DNA of 64,000 nt from Streptomyces coeruleorubidus. Its GTDB lineage: Bacteria > Actinomycetota > Actinomycetes > Streptomycetales > Streptomycetaceae. Under the pieces are notes generated by a model that searched no databases, was not told the origin of the DNA, and saw only the letters and a program-made list of their open reading frames with translations. Location of the stretch: assembly GCF_008705135.1 (NCBI RefSeq), contig NZ_CP023694.1:8593001-8657000 (forward strand), read 5' to 3'. The position numbers were made by a program, and so were the translations under genes. Of this stretch, positions 1-10,844 are shown one piece after another (position 1 is the stretch's first letter; every line of letters begins with the position of its first letter).

Positions 1-416
1 GGGCCATGACCCTCGGCCTGACGGCCACCGCCGTCTGCGGACCCCTGTCCGGGGCCGCGCTCGCCAGTCCGGGTCAGGCCCCCACCGCGCTCTACGCCCC
101 GTCGGCCCTCGTTCTCACGGTGGGCCACGGTGAGAGCGCGGCCGCAGCGACTCCGGAACGCGCGGTCACCCTGACCTGTGCCCCGAGGCCCTCCGGCACG
201 CACCCGGTCGCCGCCTCGGCCTGCGCGGAACTGCGTGGTGTCGGCGGCGACATCCACGCCCTGACCGCCACGGACGGCGTGATGTGCACCAAGCAGTACG
301 ACCCGGTGGTCGTCACCGTCGACGGTGTCTGGCAGGGGCAGCGCGTCTCCTACGAGCGCACCTTCTCCAACGAGTGCGTGAAGAACGCCTACGGTTCCGG
401 CGTCTTCGCGTTCTGA
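1..416 (+). CDS. Streptomyces subtilisin inhibitor (SSI)-family protease inhibitor, 5' partial
   Basis: Secreted proteinaceous inhibitor of serine proteases. The frame is open to the left edge. The first Met in the window (position 6) sits inside a hydrophobic signal-peptide core with no basic n-region before it, so the true start is probably upstream. After the signal peptide comes the SSI domain, with four Cys that can form the two family disulfides. The reactive loop reads C-T-K-Q-Y-D-P, where SSI itself has C-P-M-V-Y-D-P. The P1 residue is therefore Lys, which predicts a trypsin-type specificity. The gene ends in the family-typical Gly-Val-Phe-Ala-Phe. A perfect hairpin lies downstream. 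The identification is secure; the specificity is inferred from the P1 position. Confidence 0.93.
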   Translation, partial: AMTLGLTATAVCGPLSGAALASPGQAPTALYAPSALVLTVGHGESAAAATPERAVTLTCAPRPSGTHPVAASACAELRGVGGDIHALTATDGVMCTKQYDPVVVTVDGVWQGQRVSYERTFSNECVKNAYGSGVFAF

Positions 417-555
417 GAGACCGGGATCGCGCCGTTCCCGTGAGACACAGCGGCTCGAGGCTGGGGAGCCGGGCCGCTGTCGCGGGGACCTGCGATCTCG
501 TACAAGGGGGCCGGTGGGCGGAGTGGGGCCGCCCGCCGGCCCCTGGGCTTGCCGC

Positions 556-589
556 CCACCGCGACCGGGCTCAGGCCCGGTCGCGGTGG
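556..589. terminator. Perfect 15-bp hairpin between convergent genes
   Basis: The arm CCACCGCGACCGGGC (556-570) is followed by a 4-nt loop TCAG and the exact reverse complement (575-589). It lies between the convergent SSI and CDGSH genes and has no T-tract on either side, as is usual for Streptomyces terminators. The loop contains the TGA stop codon of the minus-strand CDGSH gene, so the last codons of that gene form one arm. Confidence 0.8.
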
Positions 590-777
590 CTCGTGTCGCA
601 CCACGGGTAGCGGCGGCTGCGGCGGCACGTGCACAGGGCCACGCGGAAGCGGTTCGAGGTGACGACGGAACCGTCCTCCAGCTCCACCTCCACCGGGCCC
701 TCCACCAGCAGTGGGCCCTTGCGCTGGACCGTGACGCGGCGCGGCGCCGCGGACCGGTCAGACGGGGAGTTCGGCAC
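571..777 (-). CDS. CDGSH-type iron-sulfur protein
   Basis: Small 68-residue protein with the CDGSH zinc-finger-like [2Fe-2S] signature near its C-terminus: C-T-C-R-R-S-R-R-Y-P-W-C-D-T-S-H, which supplies the three Cys and one His cluster ligands. The start is GTG at 777, and the first 20 bp overlap the end of the upstream methyltransferase gene, so translation is probably coupled. It is the last gene of a minus-strand run with the methyltransferase and an iron-containing redox enzyme. The cellular role is unknown; family members carry a redox-active or transferable 2Fe-2S cluster. Confidence 0.85.
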   Translation of the reverse strand: MPNSPSDRSAAPRRVTVQRKGPLLVEGPVEVELEDGSVVTSNRFRVALCTCRRSRRYPWCDTSHRDRA

Positions 778-1432
778 GGACGACCACCAGCTCTTCCTTG
801 TCCTCGGCGGGGGGCAGCAGCCCCCGCTCCCGCAGCCAGCGTTCCCGGCCGCGCAGCACCGGGCCGAACGCGATCCGCCGCCGGCACGTCACCGCGGCCT
901 TCAGGCCGGACGAACGCAGCTGCCCGACGGTCAGGTCCGGGCCGCTCAGCGCGGACTGCACCAGCAGCAGCACCCCGCCCGGACGCAGCAGCTCAGGCGC
1001 CTCCCGGCAGATCCGGTCCACGACCAGCCGTCCGTCGTCACCCGCGTCCCAGGCGCGGGCCGCGCCCCGCGGCCGTCGGGCGCCGTCCGGCGCCGGCACG
1101 TACGGAGGGTTGGCCAGGATCAGGTCGAACGACTCGCCGCGCACCGGATCGAAGAGGTTCCCGTGCCGGATGCGGACCGGCAGCCGCGCTCGTACGGCGT
1201 TCAGCCGCGCGGCCCACACCGCCCTCCGCGACACGTCCACGGCGGTCACACGGAAACCCTGGCGCGCGGCCTCCAAGGCCAGCGCGCCGGTGCCGGTGCC
1301 GACGTCCAGGACCTCCGCGCCGGGCGGCAACGGCTCGTCGAACAGAGCGCCGGCCAGCAACTCGGTGTCTTCCTGTGGGGCGTACACGCCCGGGGGTACC
1401 AGTGGGTTCACGGTGCTCGGGTACCCGGGCAA
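758..1432 (-). CDS. HemK/PrmC-like class I SAM-dependent methyltransferase
   Basis: Rossmann-fold methyltransferase of about 224 residues. The SAM-binding motif I is D-V-G-T-G-T-G-A and the substrate motif is N-P-P-Y, the signature of enzymes that methylate Gln, Asn or adenine side-chain nitrogens. It is shorter than PrmC because the N-terminal helical domain is missing, so a release-factor substrate is not certain. A TTG start at 1432 directly abuts the stop of the upstream redox gene; a GTG seven codons in (1411) is an alternative. It overlaps the CDGSH gene by 20 bp. The family assignment is firm and the substrate is unknown. Confidence 0.85.
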   Translation of the reverse strand: MPGYPSTVNPLVPPGVYAPQEDTELLAGALFDEPLPPGAEVLDVGTGTGALALEAARQGFRVTAVDVSRRAVWAARLNAVRARLPVRIRHGNLFDPVRGESFDLILANPPYVPAPDGARRPRGAARAWDAGDDGRLVVDRICREAPELLRPGGVLLLVQSALSGPDLTVGQLRSSGLKAAVTCRRRIAFGPVLRGRERWLRERGLLPPAEDKEELVVVRAELPV

Positions 1433-2452
1433 TCAGGAGATATGGGCCGCTTCCAGGGCAAGTGGGGCATGCAGTGACGAACGCGACGCGCGCCAGTCGG
1501 CGAGCAGCCGGGCGGCGAAGCGGTCCTCGACGAACTCGGTGGCGTCGATCCCGAACGCGACGTCCGGGGCCAGGTGCGGCTCATCCTCCAGCAGGCCGCC
1601 GATGACGTCGTGGCGCACCACCTGCTCGTGGACCGCGTCGGCCTCGACGTGCTCGTCGTAGAAGTGCTCGGCCGCCGGCCCGGCGCCGGTGCGGCGCATC
1701 GCCTCGGCGAGTCGCCGCGATCCCGGTGACGAGGTGATCTCGACCGTCGCGAAGTGGCCGACCAGGGCGCCCCTGAGGGCCCGGTGCAGGCCGAAGAGGG
1801 ACATGAGGTTCACCGTGACCAGGGCCTCGGCACACGCCGCGTCGAGGTAGCGGCCGTACGTGGTGTCCAGGCCCAGGTCCGTCATCAGGTCGGCGAACAG
1901 CCGGGCGTGCACACGGTCGGCCCGGCCGCCGCCCCACTCGTCGAACTCCACCGCCGCCATCGCCGCCTTCGCCCGGCCCCACAGCCGCGGCAGCACCCAG
2001 GCGTGCGGGTCCGCCTCCTTGAGGTGGTACAGGGAGCGCTGCGCCGCGTACTCGCGCAGGTGCCACAGCTCGCCCTCGTCACGCAGGAAGTGGGTGACCC
2101 CCGCGCCGTCGACGGGCTCGACCAGGAGGTCCGCCAGCGCCTCGTCCACGCTGTCGTGGACCGGTGCGTCGGCACGCAGGGCGGACAGGAAGCGGTGCTC
2201 CAGGGCCGCCCGGACGCGCAGCAGGCCGGGGTCCCACTCGCGGTCGGTGGGCACCCCCGCGAACCCGCGGTAGTGCAGCTCGTAGCACAGGTAGAGCGCC
2301 AGCTGGAGATCCTCTCCGTACACCTCGGCACGGGCGACGTCCTCGAGGCGGGGCAGCCGGCCCGCTCCCCGCAGGTATGCCTCGACGCCCCCGCTCAGCG
2401 GGCCGCGCGGGGGTGGCAGTCCTGGTTCTTCACGGTGGTGCTCCATGCGCAC
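1433..2452 (-). CDS. Iron-containing redox enzyme family protein (heme-oxygenase-like fold)
   Basis: Protein of 339 residues resembling the actinobacterial iron-containing redox enzyme family, a helical heme-oxygenase-like fold that binds a di-iron centre with scattered Glu, His and Asp ligands. Candidate ligands are the conserved-looking E-F-D-E-W and F-Y-D-E-H-V-E-A-D segments in the second half. The start is ATG at 2452, with another ATG two codons later. It is the first gene of a tight run with the methyltransferase (no gap) and the CDGSH protein. The co-occurrence of two iron proteins with a methyltransferase suggests one pathway, but the substrate is not known. Confidence 0.75.
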   Translation of the reverse strand: MRMEHHREEPGLPPPRGPLSGGVEAYLRGAGRLPRLEDVARAEVYGEDLQLALYLCYELHYRGFAGVPTDREWDPGLLRVRAALEHRFLSALRADAPVHDSVDEALADLLVEPVDGAGVTHFLRDEGELWHLREYAAQRSLYHLKEADPHAWVLPRLWGRAKAAMAAVEFDEWGGGRADRVHARLFADLMTDLGLDTTYGRYLDAACAEALVTVNLMSLFGLHRALRGALVGHFATVEITSSPGSRRLAEAMRRTGAGPAAEHFYDEHVEADAVHEQVVRHDVIGGLLEDEPHLAPDVAFGIDATEFVEDRFAARLLADWRASRSSLHAPLALEAAHIS

Positions 2453-2540
2453 CGGGTACCCGCCCGGCGCCCGGGGTCACCTACCCGCGTAGCACCGGCG
2501 TGGAAAGCCACCGGCGTGGAAAGGCACCGGCACGTCATGG

Positions 2541-2570
2541 AGGGGGGCCGGGCGTGGGCCCGGCCCCCCT
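2541..2570. terminator. Perfect 13-bp hairpin terminator
   Basis: AGGGGGGCCGGGC (2541-2553), loop GTGG, and the exact complement at 2558-2570. It lies 14 nt past the stop codon of the small minus-strand gene ending at 2584 and before the start of the redox gene. It probably separates the two transcripts. Confidence 0.75.
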
Positions 2571-2583
2571 GACCTCCCCCATT

Positions 2584-2772
2584 TCAGTCCCCGTGGGACT
2601 CCTCCTGGGCGCCTGTGTTGGGGGTGATGGCCTCTCCGGCCTCGCCCCGGTGGCGGCGCTGCTCGGTGGAGTCCTGCGTGCGGTTCTCGGCGTCCTCGAT
2701 CTCGCGCAGGACCTCCTCCAGCGCCGTCTCGGGCTTGTTGTCGGAGCTGTCGTGATTCTTGTCCTGGGACAC
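2584..2772 (-). CDS. Small acidic hydrophilic protein of unknown function
   Basis: Protein of 62 residues starting at GTG 2772, with a strong ribosome-binding site (AGGAAGGAGA) just upstream and a perfect terminator hairpin downstream. The sequence is highly polar and rich in Glu, Asp, Gln, Asn and Lys, with no hydrophobic segment, so it is probably disordered and cytoplasmic. It starts 47 nt after the end of the Ppx/GppA gene. I do not recognise a family. Expression is supported mainly by the clean RBS, terminator and codon pattern. Confidence 0.7.
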   Translation of the reverse strand: MSQDKNHDSSDNKPETALEEVLREIEDAENRTQDSTEQRRHRGEAGEAITPNTGAQEESHGD

Positions 2773-2819
2773 GGGGGTCTCCTTCCTGCGTTCGGTGCGT
2801 CCGTCCGGTCCGCCGGTGC

Positions 2820-3827
2820 TCAGCTGGAGGCGGTGGCGATGCGCAGCGGCACCGGGTCGGGCGGGGCCGCCTCCTCGTTGCGGCGGGTGACCTCCGCCCA
2901 CCAGGCGGGGCCGTCCTCGATGTGCCGCAGCAGCACGCCCTCGCGGATCGCCCAGGGGCAGACCGTGACGGACCTGATGCCGGTCAGTTTCATCGCGGTG
3001 TGCGCGACCACCGCTCCGGCCAGGCTCTGCGCCGCCCGCGGCGCGGAGATGCCGGGCAGCAGCGCGCGTTCGGCGGCGGGCAGGGCGGCCAGCCGCGGGA
3101 TCGCCTCCCGCAGCGCCGCGCGGTGCAACTGCCGGTCCACGAACGGGCCGTGGCGTCCGGGTGCCGTACCGCACAGCCGTCCCAGCTGCTGGAAGGTGCG
3201 GGAGGTGGCGACCGCGGTGCGCGGGCCCTCCCAGCGGATCCGCGCCGCGACGTCCCGCAGCTGGTGGCGGACCTTGCGGCGCAACGCCCGCACCCGCTCC
3301 GGCGACGGCGGGTCCTCGTCCTTGAAGAACTCGTGGGTGAGCCGCCCCGCGCCCAGCGGCAACGACGCCACGAAGTCGGGCAACCGGCCGCGCCCGAAGG
3401 CGACTTCGAGCGAGCCGCCACCGATGTCGAGCAGCGCGAGCGGCCCCGACCGCCAGCCCATCCAGCGCCGGGCCCCGAGGAACGTCAGTTCCGCCTCGAC
3501 CTCGCCCGGCAGGGTGCACAGGTCCACACCCGTACGGGTCCGGACCGTGTGCAGCACCTCGTGCCGGTTCGGCGCGCCGCGCACCACGGCGGTCGCGAAC
3601 GCCAGCGGGCCGGCCGCACCCCACCGGGTGGCGGTCCGGCTCGCCTCGGCGACCGCGTGCACCAGCTGTTCGACGGCCTGCTCCGGGATGGGTCCCCCTG
3701 GTGTGACCTGCTCGGACAGCCTGAGCCGCCACTTGGCGGTGTGCACCGGAAGCGGTACGCCGTCGTCCGCGTCCGCGACCACCAGTCTGACCGTGTTCGA
3801 TCCCACGTCCACCACGCTCATTCGCAT
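2820..3827 (-). CDS. Ppx/GppA-type exopolyphosphatase/guanosine pentaphosphatase
   Basis: ASKHA-fold phosphohydrolase of 335 residues that acts on polyphosphate or (p)ppGpp. The N-terminal phosphate-1 motif is V-D-V-G-S-N-T-V-R-L, and the second lobe carries L-D-I-G-G-G-S-L-E, both diagnostic. The catalytic Glu region is in the segment before the second motif. It lacks the extra C-terminal HD-like domain of long E. coli Ppx, as is normal for actinobacterial short forms. I chose ATG 3827; ATG 3821 two codons on is equally possible. It lies 87 bp downstream of the NHLP export genes in the same direction, but a functional link is not evident. Confidence 0.88.
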   Translation of the reverse strand: MRMSVVDVGSNTVRLVVADADDGVPLPVHTAKWRLRLSEQVTPGGPIPEQAVEQLVHAVAEASRTATRWGAAGPLAFATAVVRGAPNRHEVLHTVRTRTGVDLCTLPGEVEAELTFLGARRWMGWRSGPLALLDIGGGSLEVAFGRGRLPDFVASLPLGAGRLTHEFFKDEDPPSPERVRALRRKVRHQLRDVAARIRWEGPRTAVATSRTFQQLGRLCGTAPGRHGPFVDRQLHRAALREAIPRLAALPAAERALLPGISAPRAAQSLAGAVVAHTAMKLTGIRSVTVCPWAIREGVLLRHIEDGPAWWAEVTRRNEEAAPPDPVPLRIATASS

Positions 3828-3914
3828 GGGCCGTGGGTACCCACTTCTGACAGAGCCCAACGATCCGGTCCCCGGAGTACGGCGAAGACACGCCACCCGG
3901 CAGACCGCGGATCC

Positions 3915-6737
<2,823 letters not shown>

Positions 6738-6738
6738 C

Positions 6739-8964
6739 TCACCGCTCCCTGACCAGTGCCGCGTACGCTCCGCCGCGCGCCACCAGGTCCTCGTGCCGTC
6801 CCCGCTCCACGATCGTGCCGTGCTGGAGGACGACGATCTCGTCGCTGTCGCGGACCGTGCTGAGCCGGTGCGCGATCACCACACAGGCACAGCCGCGCCT
6901 GCGCAGGTTGTCCATCACGACCAGCTCGGTCTCCGCGTCCAGCGCGCTCGTCACCTCGTCGAGGACCAGGATGCTCGGCCGGCGCACCAGCGCCCGCGCG
7001 ATCTCCAGGCGCTGGCGCTGCCCGCCGGAGAAGTTGCGCCCGTCCTGCTCGACCTTGCTGCGGATGCCGCCCGGACGCCGTGTGATCACGTCGAGCAGGG
7101 CGGCGTCCCGCAGCGCGTCCTCCACCGCCTCGTCCGGGATCGACGGGTCCCACAGCGCCACGTTGTCGCGGACCGTGCCCTCGAAGAGGAACACGTCCTG
7201 GTCGACGAAGGAGACGGAGGCGGCCAGCGCCCCGCGCGGGATGTCCTCGATGCGCTGTCCGTCGATGCGGATCACGCCCTCCCACGGCGCGTACAGGCCG
7301 GAGATCAGCCTGGACACCGTGGACTTGCCGCTGCCTGACCCGCCGACCAGCGCGACCTGCTGCCCGGGACCGACCGTCAGGTCGAAGCCGGTGAGCAGGG
7401 GCTTGTCGAGCGGGCTGTAGCCGAAGGTGATGTTCTCCAGCTCGACGTGGCCCTGGAGGCGGCGCGTCGACTCGCCGGACTCGGGGCGGCCGTAGAGCGG
7501 ATCGGCCTTGAAGTTCTCCACGTCCTTCAGCCGCGCCACGTCGGCCGCGAAGTCCTGGATGCGGCCCGCGACGCCGTTGAGCCGGGTCAGCGGGGCGGTG
7601 AACCGGGTGACCAGGGCCTGGAAGGCGACCAGCAGACCGACCGAGATGTGACCCTCGACCGCCCGCATGCCGCCGATCCAGAGGATCAGCGCGCTGTTGA
7701 GGGTGGCCAGCGTCGGCGCGACCACGCCCAGCCAGGCGCTCGGCACGCCGAGCCGCTGCTGCTCCTCCAGCGTGGTGGCGTGCTGGCCGGCCCACTTGCG
7801 GAAGTAGCCGTCCTCGCCGCCGGTCGCCTTCATCGTCTCGATCAGCTGAAGACCGGTGTAGGCGGTGTTGGTCAGCCGCGCCGTGTCGGCGCGCAGCTTC
7901 GCCGTGCGCGTGGCCCGCAGGCGGATGACGACCCGCATGGCCACGACGTTCAGCAGCGCCACGCCGATGCCGACGAACGTGAGCTGCGGGTCGTAGGTGT
8001 ACAGCAGCACCGCGTACAGGACGACGACGACCGCGTCCACGCCCGCCGCCGCGAGGTCGCGCGACAGCGTCTCGGCGACCGCGTCGTTGGACTGGAGCCG
8101 CTGCACCAGGTCGGCCGGGCTGCGCTGGGAGAAGAACGTGACCGGCAGCCGCAGCAGATGGCGCAGGAAGCGAGCGCTGGAGAGGGTCGAGGAGATGATC
8201 CGGCCGTGCAGCAGGTTGGCCTGCTGGAGCCAGGTGAGAACGACGGTGAGCAGGACGCACGCCGCCATCGCCGTGAACAGCGTCGGCAGCAGCGAGGTCT
8301 GGTTCCCGATCAGGAACTCGTCGATGTAGGTGCGGCTGAGCGCGGGCACGGCCGCGCCGACCCCCACCAGCAGCAGACTCGCCAGGACGGCGGCGGGCAT
8401 CGTGCCCGCGGTACCGCGCAGCCGGGCGGGCATCGCGCCCAGGACGCCGGGCTTGCGGCCGCCCCGGGTGAAGTCCTCGCCGGGCTCCATGACCAGCACC
8501 ACACCGGTGAAGCTGCCGTCGAAGTCCTCCATGGGGACAAACCGGCGGCCCTTGCCCGGGTCGTTGATGTAGACCCCACGGCGGCCGAAGCGGCGGCCCA
8601 TGCCGTCATAGACGACGTAGTGGTTGAACTCCCAGAACAGGATGGCCGGCGACTTCACCTCGGCGAGGGCGGCCAGGTCCATCTGCATGCCCTTGGCCGT
8701 CAGGCCGTAACTGCGGGCGGCCTTGAGGAGGTTGCTGGCGCGCGAGCCGTCGCGGGAGACGCCGCAGGCGATGCGCAGCTCCTCCAGCGGGACGTGCTTG
8801 CCGTAGTGGCCGAGCACCATCGCGAGGGAGGCGGCGCCGCACTCCACGGCCTCCATCTGGAGCACGGTGGGCGTGCGGACGGTCTTCGCCCCGGCCTTGG
8901 GCACCTTGCGCTTGGGCGGGGCGGCGCGGCGCCGGCCCCGGGTGTCCGGTGCGGTCGCGGTCAC
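6739..8964 (-). CDS. NHLP/NHLM bacteriocin-system peptidase/ABC exporter (C39 peptidase fused)
   Basis: Peptidase-containing ABC transporter of 741 residues that removes a double-glycine leader while exporting the peptide. The C39 domain has catalytic Cys42 in Q-M-E-A-V-E-C-G, His115 in E-F-N-H-Y-V and Asp135 in I-N-D-P-G. Six membrane segments follow, then an ATPase with Walker A G-G-S-G-S-G-K-S-T near 541, signature F-S-G-G-Q, and I-L-V-L-D-E. I chose GTG 8964 because it overlaps the stop of the HlyD-like gene as GTGA; the longer open frame upstream of it runs back into that gene. It is the leader-cleaving partner for the peptide at 9884-10099. Confidence 0.92.
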   Translation of the reverse strand: MTATAPDTRGRRRAAPPKRKVPKAGAKTVRTPTVLQMEAVECGAASLAMVLGHYGKHVPLEELRIACGVSRDGSRASNLLKAARSYGLTAKGMQMDLAALAEVKSPAILFWEFNHYVVYDGMGRRFGRRGVYINDPGKGRRFVPMEDFDGSFTGVVLVMEPGEDFTRGGRKPGVLGAMPARLRGTAGTMPAAVLASLLLVGVGAAVPALSRTYIDEFLIGNQTSLLPTLFTAMAACVLLTVVLTWLQQANLLHGRIISSTLSSARFLRHLLRLPVTFFSQRSPADLVQRLQSNDAVAETLSRDLAAAGVDAVVVVLYAVLLYTYDPQLTFVGIGVALLNVVAMRVVIRLRATRTAKLRADTARLTNTAYTGLQLIETMKATGGEDGYFRKWAGQHATTLEEQQRLGVPSAWLGVVAPTLATLNSALILWIGGMRAVEGHISVGLLVAFQALVTRFTAPLTRLNGVAGRIQDFAADVARLKDVENFKADPLYGRPESGESTRRLQGHVELENITFGYSPLDKPLLTGFDLTVGPGQQVALVGGSGSGKSTVSRLISGLYAPWEGVIRIDGQRIEDIPRGALAASVSFVDQDVFLFEGTVRDNVALWDPSIPDEAVEDALRDAALLDVITRRPGGIRSKVEQDGRNFSGGQRQRLEIARALVRRPSILVLDEVTSALDAETELVVMDNLRRRGCACVVIAHRLSTVRDSDEIVVLQHGTIVERGRHEDLVARGGAYAALVRER

Positions 8965-9767
8965 GGCAGCAGCCAGTCGACGGGACGCTGGTCGGCCAGC
9001 CGGATCGACCCCGAGGCCAGTGTCATGGAGTTCAGCTTGAACGGCGGCCCGTCCGCGGAGGACCACTTGTAACCGCTCTTCGTGGCGGACGACTTGTCCA
9101 GCCGGACCGTCACGGCCACCGGCCTGCCCTTCTTCGTGAACTGCTCGCCGAGCTGGCTGTCCCCGAGGAACGCGGCGATCTGCTGCGGGGACTGGGCCGA
9201 GCGGTCCACCGACTTCACATGGCCGCGCAGCACGCCGTACTCCTGGGTCGGCACCGACTGCACGGTCAGGTCGACGGCGGCGTCGTCGGGGACCGAGGCG
9301 GCGTTCTCGGCGGGGACGTAGACCGTCGCGTACAACGCGTCCGTGGTGCGGGCGACCTTCTCGACGGCGGCGACGTTCGCGCCGGTCTGGATGATCTGCC
9401 CGACGGTCGCGGCGAGCGCGGAGACACGGCCCGCGTCGAGGGTGCGGACGACGGTTTCGCCCTTGGGTGTACGGACTTTGAGCACGGGGGAGTCGGCGGG
9501 CAACCGCTCACCCTGCTTCGCGAGCACCGCGGTGACCTGGCCCGCCACCGGGCTCTGGAGGAGGTAACTGCCCTGCCCGTGCGTGAGGATGGCGGGTGCG
9601 CTGACGGTGGAGGTCACCGAGCCGGTCACCGCCCATGCCGAGGCGGCCGCCATCGCGACCACCGTCACCGAGAGCACAAGCCAGCCCTGCGGGCGGGCGA
9701 AACGCACCGGAAGGTCGAGTTCTTCTGGTGACTGGAGCTTGGCGAGGGCCTGTTGGCGGAACTGCAA
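8961..9767 (-). CDS. NHLP/NHLM bacteriocin-system HlyD-like secretion protein
   Basis: Membrane-fusion-type adaptor of 268 residues. A single membrane segment (about residues 29-48) follows a short cytoplasmic N-terminus, and the rest is an extracytoplasmic beta-rich region with lipoyl/HlyD-like hairpins (Q-S-P-V-A-G-Q-V-T near the N-side). It is much shorter than Gram-negative HlyD, as is usual for the Gram-positive NHLP version. It starts 116 bp after the precursor peptide gene and is coupled to the peptidase-ABC gene by a GTGA overlap. A hairpin lies between it and the precursor gene. Confidence 0.87.
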   Translation of the reverse strand: MQFRQQALAKLQSPEELDLPVRFARPQGWLVLSVTVVAMAAASAWAVTGSVTSTVSAPAILTHGQGSYLLQSPVAGQVTAVLAKQGERLPADSPVLKVRTPKGETVVRTLDAGRVSALAATVGQIIQTGANVAAVEKVARTTDALYATVYVPAENAASVPDDAAVDLTVQSVPTQEYGVLRGHVKSVDRSAQSPQQIAAFLGDSQLGEQFTKKGRPVAVTVRLDKSSATKSGYKWSSADGPPFKLNSMTLASGSIRLADQRPVDWLLP

Positions 9768-9833
9768 GGAACTTCCCTCACCCGTAGAAGAGGTACTTAC
9801 AGCCGTAGCGGACGTGGTTACGGCACCCGAAGA

Positions 9834-9862
9834 TCCCGGAACCGCCGGCTGCGGCTCCGGGA
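9834..9862 (-). terminator. Hairpin between precursor peptide and exporter genes
   Basis: TCCCGGA (9834-9840) pairs with TCCGGGA (9856-9862), extended inside by four further pairs after one mismatch. It lies between the precursor stop codon and the HlyD-like gene. A partial terminator or mRNA-stabilising element here would let the peptide be made in excess over the exporter; that role is inferred. Confidence 0.5.
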
Positions 9863-9883
9863 GTCAACGGCACTGGGGCTCGA

Positions 9884-10099
9884 TCAGAGACCGGCGACCA
9901 GGTTGGTGACCGGGGCCGTGTTCAGGCCGGTGGCGCCCTCGACGGTGCCGACGGCCGTGTTGACCAGGCCGGAAACCGGGGCGATGCCGTCGACCGTGTC
10001 GGTGACGGTGTTCACGGCGTTCACGGACAGGCCGCCGGAGACGGCGTCGAGCTCGGCGTCGGCGATCTCGACGGTCTCAACCTGGGGGGTGGAGTTCAT
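9884..10099 (-). CDS. Double-glycine leader precursor peptide, cysteine-free, exported by the NHLP system
   Basis: Precursor of 71 residues. Residues 1-23 form an acidic leader ending in E-L-D-A-V-S-G-G, the classic C39 cleavage site. The 48-residue core (24-71) is rich in Val, Thr, Asn, Gly and Ala, has no Cys, and contains three loose repeats built on V-N-T or L-N-T followed by V/A-G. Without Cys it cannot carry (methyl)lanthionine rings, although similar peptides may be labelled lantipeptides in databases. RBS GGAAGGAAG lies before ATG 10099. It is first in the operon with the HlyD-like and ABC genes. The mature function is unknown; a secreted hydrophobic or signalling peptide is possible. 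Confidence 0.82.
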   Translation of the reverse strand: MNSTPQVETVEIADAELDAVSGGLSVNAVNTVTDTVDGIAPVSGLVNTAVGTVEGATGLNTAPVTNLVAGL

Positions 10100-10844
10100 G
10101 ATGGAACTTCCTTCCGTATGGATATCTCACAAGGGGGGAGCGGCCCCCTCTGGGGACAGATGACGGCCGCGACCGCGAGTGCCGGACTCCCGTTTCCGAG
10201 TGTCCTGAGCGGCCCCCGCGGTGCGATGGATCAAAGCACGCTGCGGGCGCGGGCTTCCAATCAACCACCCGTCCCACCAGGCAACTTGCGCCCCAGCGGC
10301 ACCGAAGCGTGCAGGTGTGGGCACGCCTTCGTGGCGACTTCTTCACATGCGGCACCGCATCGGCCCATCCAGCCCCTTACATCGCGGAACGGCGAATCCG
10401 GCACTCCCGCCCCAAAGGCATGACCGACGCGGTCGGCGCGCGGGTAACCCTCGACTCGGTGACCGGGTTGAGCATTCGATGTGCAGATTCGCTGAAGGTG
10501 GGATTCCGCTCTGTGATGTCAACAGATCGTTTCTGGTCGGACACGGATCGTGTTCGTTCGGTATGCCGTCACGAGGGCCGCGTCTGAAACGCCGTCATCC
10601 GGCCATGGGGCAGCCGCGCGCCGACGCGTTTCGTCCTCCCCGGCGTGCCGCTGTGACCAGGGCGGTCGCAGACCGCGCGGTCGGTGCCCGGGTGGCGGGA
10701 GTTGGCTGATTCCGCGATGCGAATGGATCACTTGCAAACGGAATTGAACGCCCCGGACGGCCCGTGCGTACCAACAGCCATCCAGGCGCCCCCCAAGAGC
10801 TGCCGGACGGCGGCACCTACTCCGTTCCCCAGGAGGAGAGAAGT
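10100..10844. promoter_or_regulatory. 745-bp divergent intergenic region
   Basis: Separates the minus-strand precursor/NHLP operon from the plus-strand S1 protease gene, so it must hold both promoters. Local GC is lower than in the flanking genes (for example around 10500-10570 and 10710-10745). I find no convincing gene: the open frames here have no ribosome-binding site and poor codon bias. No confident -35/-10 pair could be assigned by eye. Its length is unusual for this window and leaves room for regulator binding. Confidence 0.5.

Noticed and set aside
9884..10099. Precursor peptide as a true lanthipeptide
   Set aside because: The core has no Cys, and no lanthionine synthetase lies in its operon. 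The amfT synthetase belongs to amfS, whose leader motif (L-L-D-L-Q) this peptide lacks.
10221..10709. Open frames in the long gap between the NHLP precursor and the S1 protease
   Set aside because: Codon bias is poor, there is no ribosome site, and the products are basic low-complexity sequence. The region is better seen as regulatory.
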